A stretch of DNA of 5,173 nucleotides from JAYSSF01 sp043720715 (GTDB taxonomy: Bacteria > Patescibacteriota > Gracilibacteria > Absconditabacterales > Absconditicoccaceae). The stretch is taken from contig JAYSSF010000072.1 in NCBI GenBank assembly GCA_043720715.1, positions 1 through 5,173 on the forward strand. Reading direction: 5' to 3'. Both the position numbers and the translations under genes were made by a program. Below are positions 1 through 5,153 of the stretch, in pieces. Under the pieces are notes generated by a model, which worked only from the letters and a program-made list of their open reading frames with translations, had not been told where the DNA came from and searched no databases. Each line of letters opens with the position of its first letter. Within the stretch, counting starts at the first letter, position 1.

Positions 1-1
1 A

Positions 2-130
2 ACACAAATCAAATTACAAGAAAAAATTAGCAGCAAGATTTGTCCACCCAAGCACGAGGGGCTGACGCCCCTCAGACTAAGATCGGGAAGAGAGTCAATT
101 AGACTTGACAAAATACTATCAAATGATTAA
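2..130 (+). CDS. possible C-terminal tail of a gene entering from the left
   Basis: A frame open from the window edge runs for 42 codons to TAA at 128-130 and ends ...RESIRLDKILSND. Its arginines are all AGA, like the accepted genes. A second frame is also open from base 3 to TAA at 78-80 and ends ...TRGGRPSD, using one TGA as Gly. I cannot decide between them and recognise neither. The frame-2 stop overlaps the -10 box of the next gene's promoter, which would be compatible with a compact gene junction. The stretch may instead be non-coding. Confidence 0.2.
   Translation, partial: TQIKLQEKISSKICPPKHEGLTPLRLRSGRESIRLDKILSND
56..73. other. GC-rich 7-bp hairpin
   Basis: GAGGGGC and GCCCCTC form a perfect 7-bp stem around a TGAC loop. 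It is much richer in GC than the surrounding AT-rich DNA. No T-run follows on either strand, so it is not a standard intrinsic terminator. It lies just upstream of the promoter of the small membrane protein gene and could be a transcript end, a processing site or an attenuator. Confidence 0.4.
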
Positions 131-133
131 GAT
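105..133 (+). promoter_or_regulatory. sigma-70-type promoter of the small membrane protein gene
   Basis: A perfect -35 box TTGACA (105-110) is followed after 17 nt by TAAGAT (128-133), which matches four of six -10 positions. The predicted start of transcription near 140 leaves a short AT-rich leader of about 24 nt before the ATG at 164. Confidence 0.5.
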
Positions 134-163
134 CGGTATAACTTTACATTATTTATTAACACT

Positions 164-427
164 ATGGCCATCCATTCTACCAAATTTCTCAGGAAGCTCA
201 ACCATCTTATTGATGAGATGAATCGAAAAGATGCGGCCGTGATCAATATTGATATCATCTTTATGACTTTATTGGTAGTTCATTTTTGGCCAGAGCTAGC
301 TCAAGCAAATCGATGATGGTATTTCGCTGCTGTAATATTCTGTGAGATCTATCTATTTCAGAGACTCAACTCGTGGGGTAAAAATACAAGCAAAAAATCT
401 AAAAAATCTAACTCAAGCAAAGAATAA
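164..427 (+). CDS. small membrane protein, unknown function
   Basis: This 87-residue protein needs TGA read as Gly (codon 51, 314-316) and stops at TAA. It has a basic/polar N-terminus (residues 1-25), a probable membrane segment at about 26-42 (INIDIIFMTLLVV), a second hydrophobic stretch at about 51-65 (YFAAVIFCEIYLF) and a Lys/Ser-rich tail (73-87). The profile suggests two membrane spans with a charged C-terminal tail. Codons 21 and 50 are CGA; read as Trp, the second gives an aromatic N-W-G-W-Y cluster at the start of the second span. I recognise no family. The start was chosen because it is the first ATG after a promoter; there is no Shine-Dalgarno motif. Coding status rests on the open frame, the promoter and the sensible membrane profile. 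Confidence 0.7.
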
Positions 428-435
428 CAATAACA

Positions 436-463
436 TTGAACCGCATCAGATAATCATTATACC
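436..463 (+). promoter_or_regulatory. putative promoter of the tRNA gene
   Basis: TTGAAC (436-441), 16 nt, then TATACC (458-463). Initiation about 7 nt downstream would fall at about 470, just before the mature tRNA 5' end at 477. The boxes are imperfect, but their position fits a tRNA transcription unit ending at the hairpin near 554-580. Confidence 0.35.
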
Positions 464-476
464 AGTACTATCTCAA

Positions 477-548
477 AAGGGGATAGTGTAATTGGGAACA
501 CGGAGGTCTTCGGCACCTCAATTGTCGGTTCAAGTCCGGCTCTTCTTG
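477..548 (+). tRNA. tRNA with anticodon UCG; predicted Trp-type tRNA reading CGA/CGG (default label: tRNA-Arg)
   Basis: A full cloverleaf can be folded by eye. The acceptor stem is AAGGGGA/TCTTCTT (477-483 with 541-547, two G-U pairs). The D arm is GTGT/ACAC with loop AATTGGGA. The anticodon stem is GAGGT/ACCTC with loop CTTCGGC, giving anticodon TCG at 510-512. The variable loop is 4 nt, and the T arm is GTCGG/CCGGC with loop TTCAAGT. The discriminator is G (548) and CCA is not encoded. By anticodon alone this is an Arg tRNA. However, A1-U72, G73 and A9 are the known bacterial tryptophanyl-tRNA synthetase determinants, and the D-arm/anticodon-stem segment resembles bacterial tRNA-Trp (AACA then GAGGTCT). 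C35, important for both ArgRS and TrpRS, does not separate the two. Position 37 is G rather than the A usual for tRNA-Trp. Tryptophan charging is inferred, not proven. Confidence 0.9.
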
Positions 549-553
549 AATTC

Positions 554-580
554 AAATCGAGCATCAGGCTTGGTTTTTTT
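554..580 (+). terminator. intrinsic terminator of the tRNA gene
   Basis: AAATCGAGC (554-562) pairs with GCTTGGTTT (568-576), giving nine pairs including two G-T, around the loop ATCAG. The stem runs into a T-run ending at 580. It begins 5 nt after the tRNA and separates it from the ATE-like gene. Confidence 0.7.
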
Positions 581-584
581 ATGA

Positions 585-612
585 TTGAAAAATGTAAATA
601 ATTGACTATTCT
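585..612 (+). promoter_or_regulatory. putative promoter of the ATE-like gene, leaderless geometry
   Basis: TTGAAA (585-590), 16 nt spacer, TATTCT (607-612). Initiation 6-7 nt downstream of the -10 box would fall at 618-619, exactly at the ATG, so the mRNA would be leaderless. The preceding terminator and the lack of a Shine-Dalgarno sequence fit this. The -10 box matches four of six consensus positions, so it is a prediction only. Confidence 0.35.
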
Positions 613-618
613 TCCCAC

Positions 619-1380
619 ATGAAAACATTTATCAGCGAATATCTATCCAATTATGGAACATACACTTTTGGGTATGCCTCGTATGCTCTGCCGATAAACA
701 AAAATGAATATAATCAAGCATATCATACTGGATATTTGCCGTATTCTGCATCATTAGAGGTACAGGAACCTATTTTCTATTGTTGTAGAAGCCTCAGAGT
801 AGATATATCAAAATTTACCAATAGCTCCGAAAACAGAAGGGTTGCTAGAAAAATGGAGGAATTTGTAATCACTACAAAGCGACATAAAGCTTGAGAATTT
901 GATAGATCTGACTCAGAGTTTGTTGATTTCTGTCTTGCATATACCAATAGCAGATTTTCTCATGGTGATATGTCTCCAGAAAGGTTTGAGTATGTGATGT
1001 CGAGAGACTATGCCAATACGATACTTGAGTTTCGCGGTCACAATCGTGTGATCTGATATACTCTCTTTGCTCAGACGGATGAGCTCTTGCACCACTGGTT
1101 CTGCTTCTTTGACACCGAACTCATGGATAGTACTCCACTGGGCAAATATATGATGCGATACACCATCGACTGGGCAAAGCAAAATAATGTCCCTTACGTC
1201 TATCTCGGCACTTGTTATAAAGAATCGTGACTCTATAAGGTCAGAGATTTTTCCTGACTCGAACGACGGGACGGCAATACTCGACAGACCAACATCGAAC
1301 GCCTCAGACAACTCTGTAAATCTGATACGGAAGAGAAATACAGAGATCAATTCAAAGAACATCCCGAACTATATATATAA
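619..1380 (+). CDS. arginyl/leucyl-tRNA-protein transferase (ATE/Bpt)-like protein
   Basis: This 253-residue protein requires four TGA codons read as Gly (codons 92, 146, 204, 213). The family moves an amino acid from a charged tRNA to the N-terminus of a protein, marking it for degradation, in the cytosol. The N-terminal domain (about 1-90) keeps the family layout: a GY..Y patch at 38-42, CC at 55-56 and RVDISKF..S...RRVARK at 60-78, matching the RVDVARF..SRSQRRV block of Bpt/ATE proteins. The C-terminal GNAT-like domain (about 100-225) has GYTLFAQ, WFCFFDTEL, LGKYMM and PYVYLGTCYK, matching the SLGTY and PYVYLGY motifs. The usual N-terminal Cys motif is reduced to CC, so a zinc or heme site may be altered. 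Codons 180, 216, 217 and 222 are CGA, CGA, CGG and CGA; read as Trp they give MMWYTIDWAK and GLEWWDGNTW. TAA lies 1 nt from the end of the convergent FemAB-like gene. Arg versus Leu specificity cannot be told. Confidence 0.85.
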
Positions 1381-1381
1381 T

Positions 1382-2434
1382 CTATTTCTTCACCCTCCTA
1401 TACCACTTAAACATCTCATATTTCCAGTTGCTCAGAGGGAAGTCGTAATTACCCACATACTCGATCTTCTGACCACCAAATCCTGACTTGAACTGTGTGA
1501 CTCCATCCAGATGATGTGGCTGTAGTGATCCTGCTGAGCATCCGAGCAAATCATAGTGAGCAAATCACTGCTCACGAGCAGACTGGATGATCGTCCAATG
1601 GAGAAGCTGAGCATGTCCCAAGTTACCTAGTCATCTACGAGTGCCACCATACAGATATACATATACATCTCCTATCATCACACAGATTGCTCCAGCGATG
1701 ATTGTACTACCATCACGCACCACATACAGGTGTCACTGACCACTATCGAACAGATATTCACGCAGTGCATCATAGCACTCACGAGATTGTACTGCAAATC
1801 CTTTGTTATCACCGGTAGCTGCTCGCATCTCATAGTAAACATCTCGATCCTGCTCACTCGCCACTTCCACCACCAATCACGACTTCTGTGCCTTACTCAC
1901 ATGGGTACGCGTACTACGAGACAAGTCAGACCATAACTCATCATTACTGCGACTCAAGTCAATCATAATTGTCGCTGCAGGCATATTTTCTACCAAACCG
2001 TCATATCCACCCAAACGCATCATCGCACTACCCTGCTGGCGTCTACGAGTATCTCGTTGAGTATTGTATACTTCTGACTTACTCTCGTCTGTCTGCTTGA
2101 TTCCGAGTTGATTGATGATTCCTAGTTGGACAAAGCAATCACCTTGACTGGCAAACTGAGTACGGCATATCTTGATCACTCACTCACGAAACTGCTCTGG
2201 ATCAGTCAGATACTCCAGCGGCAACTCAACACCCAAGATCTGATACCAGTTGACTGCTACTCCCAGCACTGATTTACGCTTGACGATATATTGATACTCC
2301 TGCTCAGCAATCGTGATCATCCCTACCGGTTTGCGATAGATCTCACGATTGATATACTGCCACAGTGGACTTTGGTAGAAATTATATGTCATCAAGTAAT
2401 CAGATAAACAAATGAAATTATTATCTATAAGCAT
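1382..2434 (-). CDS. FemAB-family aminoacyltransferase (peptidoglycan bridge formation)
   Basis: This 350-residue protein is uninterrupted if five TGA codons (85, 186, 234, 268, 290) are Gly. FemA/B/X enzymes add amino acids from charged tRNAs to the stem peptide of lipid II or related precursors at the inner face of the membrane. Evidence: NFYQSPLWQYI near the N-terminus (family FLQS.W..F); IMIDLS followed by LSRSTRTHVSKAQKSGL at about 170-187, the conserved basic R-(x)n-A-(x)n-G helix; YLYGGTRRGLGNLG...W at about 261-281; AREQG at about 286-290; HYDLLGCSAG; and HLDGVTQFKSGFGG in the C-terminal GNAT domain. Length is typical. CGA codons are at 127, 197 and 204. Stop is TAG. The start at 2434 follows no Shine-Dalgarno; the in-frame ATG at 2392, just before the conserved block, is an alternative. 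It is divergent from the 2533 gene and convergent with the ATE-like gene. The substrate amino acid is unknown. Confidence 0.9.
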
Positions 2435-2470
2435 AGCGAAGTACGTGTTTCTTTCAATTGGTAAATCAAC

Positions 2471-2501
2471 TTGACAAATATATTTAGATAGTTACTATAA
2501 T
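2471..2501 (+). promoter_or_regulatory. near-consensus promoter of the 2533 gene with overlapping inverted repeat
   Basis: Both boxes are perfect: TTGACA (2471-2476) and TATAAT (2496-2501), with a 19-nt spacer, longer than the ideal 17. Initiation near 2508 leaves an AT-only style leader of about 25 nt. The inverted repeat ATAGT-T-ACTAT (2488-2498) overlaps the -10 box and could be an operator or chance. The 98-nt gap between the divergent genes would also have to hold the femAB-like promoter, for which I see no convincing boxes. Confidence 0.6.
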
Positions 2502-2532
2502 TTATTATTTTATTAAAACATATCAAAAAAAC

Positions 2533-3279
2533 ATGTGAAAAATTAGCGAAGCATATGAAAAATTAATTCAAGCATATAAAGAAGTAGACAGTGCTTTCGA
2601 AAGCGAAAATGAGCAAGAAGCAATTGATCTAATTCAGGAGATCAAATCTACTCATCAAATTGAACTTGAATCGGCTCTTAGTAAGCTACCTTTTTCTCTT
2701 AAGAATTTTCTAAAAATACAAAATACTCAGGGACTTCTTGAACTCAAATCTCCTTGAACTCAAAGGTGGATTCCTAACACAGGGAATGATCTATTTTGTG
2801 GGCAACGAATACCAGTGGGCAATGAAGAGCTCAAAAATACATATGGGAGAGCTAATCTAGAGAAACTTAAGAATGATCAACACAATTGGATTAACGAAGA
2901 AGAGTATCAATATATTATAAACATAGTTCTACCTCAATATCATAGACTCCTGAAAAAACTTAAACCTATTACGAGTCCTCGAGGAGGAGAGACAAAGTCT
3001 AGTCTATTAGTAGAGGATTTATGCTACAAAATAATTCAACAAATTACAGAAAATGAGTTCTTTAAAGAAGATCTTATCGAAGACATCGCTTTCATGTCCG
3101 ATCTAAAAAAAAGAACTAACGATAATTGAAAAGCATATCATTATCAAGACATAAACCGTCTTTCAAAGATCATTTTTGGTCGAGAAGAAAGGTGTATACC
3201 TTATATGACCAACTGTCAGCAACTGAAACACACAATCAATGGAATTGTAGAAAATATTAAACAATCACTAGCTCATTAA
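2533..3279 (+). CDS. hypothetical protein, unrecognised
   Basis: This 248-residue protein uses TGA as Gly at codons 2, 75 and 199, and ends at TAA just before a strong terminator. I do not recognise a family. The N-terminal 55 residues are highly charged and heptad-like (EKLIQAYKEVDSAF..ENEQEA) and look helical or coiled coil. A middle part (about 60-100) contains RWIPNTGNDLFCG. The C-terminal half is mostly charged helices. Cysteines are at 89, 164, 221 and 228, the last two as C-x6-C. There is no signal peptide or membrane segment, so it is probably cytosolic. Codons 92, 150 and 217 are CGA, whose reading is uncertain. The gene is visibly more AT-rich than its neighbours, has its own promoter and terminator, and sits alone between two minus-strand units, which suggests an inserted cargo gene. 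The second codon is TGA directly after ATG. Confidence 0.8.
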
Positions 3280-3293
3280 TGGAAGAAATCAAA

Positions 3294-3327
3294 AAAACCC
3301 GCATCGTCATCTGATGATGTGGGTTTT
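3294..3327. terminator. bidirectional intrinsic terminator
   Basis: AAAACCC-G-CATC (3294-3305) pairs with GATG-T-GGGTTTT (3316-3327), 12 pairs including one G-T, around a 10-nt loop. T-rich sequence follows on the plus strand, and a run of seven T follows on the minus strand. It lies between the ends of the convergent 2533 gene and rplA and can serve both. Confidence 0.8.
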
Positions 3328-3341
3328 ATTATATTTTTATC

Positions 3342-3395
3342 CCATCTTGAGACCGCAGGGAATCCCTTCACAGACAAAGGAGATGGCTGTAGGTC
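3342..3395 (-). other. structured RNA-like element downstream of rplA
   Basis: Nested complementary segments occur just after the rplA stop: GACC (3351-3354) with GGTC (3392-3395), CAG (3356-3358) with CTG (3387-3389), an inner GGGAATCCC, and a competing CCATCT (3342-3347) with AGATGG (3381-3386). The place is where many bacteria carry the L10 leader in front of rplJ-rplL, and the minus-strand text CCCTGCGGTC loosely recalls that leader. No rplJ follows, so it may be a relic or simply the 3' untranslated structure of rplA mRNA. Confidence 0.3.
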
Positions 3396-3401
3396 GGAGG
3401 A

Positions 3402-4073
3402 TTATGCTATTTGTACTCCAGGTCACATGGTAGGAGCAAGAGTTACTTTTTTGAAGAGTTTGTTCTTGATTACAGCTGGCTTGAGAGCTTCGATAGCAGT
3501 CAATACAGCATTTACGTTTTCTACTAGTTTAGCATCATCAAACGAGAGTTTACCAGCTCCCACATGGATATTACCAGTCTTATCAAGTTTAAACTCAATA
3601 CGACCTTTTTGAATTTCTTCAATCGTAGCTTTGAGATCATTGGTGATGGTACCAGTCTTAGGAGTAGGCATGATTCCCTTTGGTCATAAGATCTTAGCTA
3701 CCTTTGCGAGATCCTTGATCATATCAGGAGTAGTTACCAATACATCGAAGTCGATGTTACCAGCTTCAATACTTCTGATGAGCTCTGTGTTACCGACGAT
3801 AGTCGCTCCAGCAGCTTTGGCATCATCGATCTTATCGTCAGCGACAAATGCAGCCACAATCACTGTATTACCAGTACCATGAGGAAGCACTACTGTACCT
3901 CTGATTGCTTGATCGTTGTACTTAGGATCAGCAGCAGTCTTGATATTAATATCCAGTGTTCCACCAAATTTAGTGTAGCTGACTTTCTTCGCGAGAGCTA
4001 CTGCTTCTTCGATTGAGTAGATTTTCATTTCTACCATAGCTTTTGCAGCTACATGCTTTTTACCGTGTTTCAT
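3402..4073 (-). CDS. rplA: 50S ribosomal protein L1
   Basis: This 223-residue protein is complete when TGA codons 130 and 217 are read as Gly. L1 binds the mobile L1 stalk of 23S rRNA, helps release deacylated tRNA from the E site, and represses its own operon in many bacteria. Diagnostic blocks: MKHGKKHVAAK start typical of CPR L1, YSIEEAVALAKK, DQAIRGTVVLPHGTG, LVTTPDM, KILGPKGIMPTPKTGTIT and the end KKVTLAPTMGPGV. The two recoded glycines lie inside the invariant ILGP and TMGPG motifs, strong evidence for code 25. The ATG at 4073 was chosen over the upstream in-frame ATG at 4127 because it matches the family N-terminus and the upstream part overlaps a probable regulatory hairpin. Arginines use AGA and CGT only. 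Third in the rplK - small ORF - rplA cluster; stop TAA. Confidence 0.97.
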
Positions 4074-4081
4074 AATAATTG

Positions 4082-4125
4082 TAATAAGGGTGATAAAAGT
4101 GGTCCTAGCGGCGTAAGCCTTCCAC
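4082..4125 (-). promoter_or_regulatory. putative L1 autoregulatory leader (mimic of the 23S L1-stalk site)
   Basis: Directly upstream of rplA the minus strand can fold as GTGG (4125-4122) with CCAC (4102-4099), enclosing GGC (4119-4117), loop TTAC, and GCC (4112-4110), with an asymmetric internal loop (AA against GCTAGGA). Then comes ATCACCCTTATTA. The order GTGGAAGGCTT ... ACGCC ... GGACC ... CACCCTTATTA parallels the 23S L1-stalk segment as I remember it for E. coli (GGUGGGAGGCUU ... ACGCC ... GACC ... CACCCUUUAAU). L1 is known to repress its operon by binding such mimics. The likeness was judged by eye; binding is inferred. Confidence 0.45.
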
Positions 4126-4160
4126 ATGTATTTTCAGATTTTTAGACTGACTTGATTCCA

Positions 4161-4382
4161 CTAGATAAACATATTATTAACATCATATTGTTCTGATGGA
4201 ATTATAAGTTTTTGGCTAGTATTCTGATGCCATTCTTCTGCAACTTGGTCTGTTCATACAGTCTCTCACATGATTCTACCGATAAAAGCTTTTGTAGGTT
4301 GAGTTACTGTTTTTGTAATTCACTCTCACGCTTCCACCTTACCGATTCAAAATCCTGTTAAATCAAGTTTTTGTTTTCACAT
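4161..4382 (-). CDS. small glycine-rich ORF between rplK and rplA, unknown
   Basis: This is a 73-residue ORF, ATG to TAG, invisible in the standard code because six of its nine glycine codons are TGA (2, 12, 19, 21, 39, 43). It begins MGKQKLDLTGFGIGK, has a glycine-rich N-terminal third, a middle part TKAFIGRIMGETVG, an acidic helix-like DQVAEEW, and ends QYDVNNMFI. There is no membrane segment and no Cys. It lies 69 nt after rplK and 87 nt before rplA in the same direction, so it is probably co-transcribed with them. I know no gene at this place in the standard rplK-rplA order and recognise no family. Support comes from the start, length, ordinary amino-acid mix, one TGG Trp and AGA for Arg. 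A chance open frame is possible, since losing one stop codon lengthens random ORFs. Confidence 0.6.
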
Positions 4383-4451
4383 AATTCAAAACTTACAAAC
4401 TAAAGAAGACGTCGTCCGTCAAAGGGGAACATCCACATAGGTCAGGTATAG

Positions 4452-4889
4452 TTATTTTACATCTACTCACATATTCTTGGCTGTACCGATGATAGTTTTG
4501 CAGATTGCATCCATATCTTCGGTATTCATGACTGGAGCCTTGATCGAAGCGATCTCTCTCACGTCAGCCATCGTGATAGTACCTTTTTTGTCTTTGTTTG
4601 GAGTACCGCTACCCTTACCTCCACCGACTTTCCAGCTGATCAGACTTGCAGTCACAGGTGGAAATACTTCGATATCAAACGACTTGTCGATATACTGACG
4701 GATCATTGTAGGAACCTTGACTGGACCATATTTTGCAGCCATATCAGCTGTCTTCGCATTGAACTCTTGTACAAATGTAGAGATATTGACGCCATTCTGT
4801 CACAACATAGGTCACAACGGTGGTTTAGGACTCGCCGCACCAGCGACAGGGGTAACCATAAATTGCTTGGTAGCTTTTTTTGCAGCCAT
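4452..4889 (-). CDS. rplK: 50S ribosomal protein L11
   Basis: This 145-residue protein, of usual length, is complete when TGA codons 26, 30 and 141 are Gly. L11 forms the base of the GTPase-associated centre with 23S rRNA and contacts elongation and release factors. Motifs: GAASPKPPLGPMLGQNGVNI (N-terminal domain, about 17-36, the proline-rich switch region), FVQEFNAKTADM, KGSGTPNKDKKGTIT, ADVREIA and the C-terminal GTAKNMGV. The three recoded glycines match invariant family positions. The start codon gives MAAKKATKQF, typical of L11, and has no Shine-Dalgarno. It is followed by the small ORF and rplA; no nusG or secE is recognisable immediately upstream. Stop TAA. Confidence 0.97.
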
Positions 4890-5006
4890 TATAATAGATA
4901 TTTAAGATTAAAGGGGATTTGTCTGACTAGGTTGCCATTCATCCAGAGTTGAAGCTTGCTCTGTGACCCTCATGCTCGTCAGCGCAATCAGGAATTGATA
5001 CGCAAG
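4890..5006 (-). promoter_or_regulatory. probable rplK 5' leader with two hairpins
   Basis: Two local stems can be drawn on the minus strand. One is GCGTATCA with TGATTGCGC (5003-4982; eight pairs with one bulged T, loop ATTCC). The other is CAGAG with CTCTG (4963-4944; 10-nt loop). Ribosomal protein operons often carry such leaders for autogenous control, but I cannot match these to a named family. The region also contains short open frames (see rejected items), so a small gene here is not fully excluded. Confidence 0.3.
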
Positions 5007-5034
5007 TTTATAATGATTTGGGTAGTAAAAGCAA
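5007..5034 (-). promoter_or_regulatory. putative promoter of the rplK cluster
   Basis: On the minus strand TTGCTT (5034-5029) is followed after 16 nt by TATAAA (5012-5007). Transcription from about 5000 would give a leader of about 110 nt in front of rplK that includes the two hairpins. The -35 match is modest. If nusG or secE lies further right, rplK could instead be read from a promoter outside the window. Confidence 0.3.
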
Positions 5035-5153
5035 ACAGAAAAATCAGAGAAATCAGACAGACACCACATCCTTTTAGGAAACGATGATTAACCCATAGTA
5101 CCCACCCTATTCTAAATATCAACCATATTTTCAGTCTATTTCACTAGTTTGAA

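Noticed and set aside
80..95. Similarity of AGATCGGGAAGAG to a common sequencing adapter start
   Set aside because: It has an extra G and diverges right after; surrounding sequence is continuous with native AT-rich DNA, so it is taken as coincidence.
619..2434. Reading the ATE-like and FemAB genes as pseudogenes broken by several TGA stops
   Set aside because: The breaks are all TGA with no frame change, fall at glycine-suited positions, and the same pattern occurs in essential ribosomal genes.
4074..4127. Upstream in-frame ATG at 4127 as the rplA start
   Set aside because: It would add 18 residues unlike any L1 N-terminus and cover the probable regulatory hairpin; the ATG at 4073 gives the family-typical MKHGKK start.
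3319..4952. Plus-strand open frames opposite rplA and rplK
   Set aside because: They are antisense shadows of confidently identified ribosomal protein genes.
4908..5069. Short 53-codon minus-strand ORF upstream of rplK (ATG 5069, TAA 4908)
   Set aside because: No recognisable family, no recoded codons, and it would overlap the predicted promoter and both leader hairpins. It remains possible but unsupported.
4889..5144. Minus-strand open frame ending in TAATG overlapping the rplK start
   Set aside because: It has no ATG after its upstream TAG, and its hydrophobic stretch may only reflect T-rich DNA. It does not resemble SecE or NusG.
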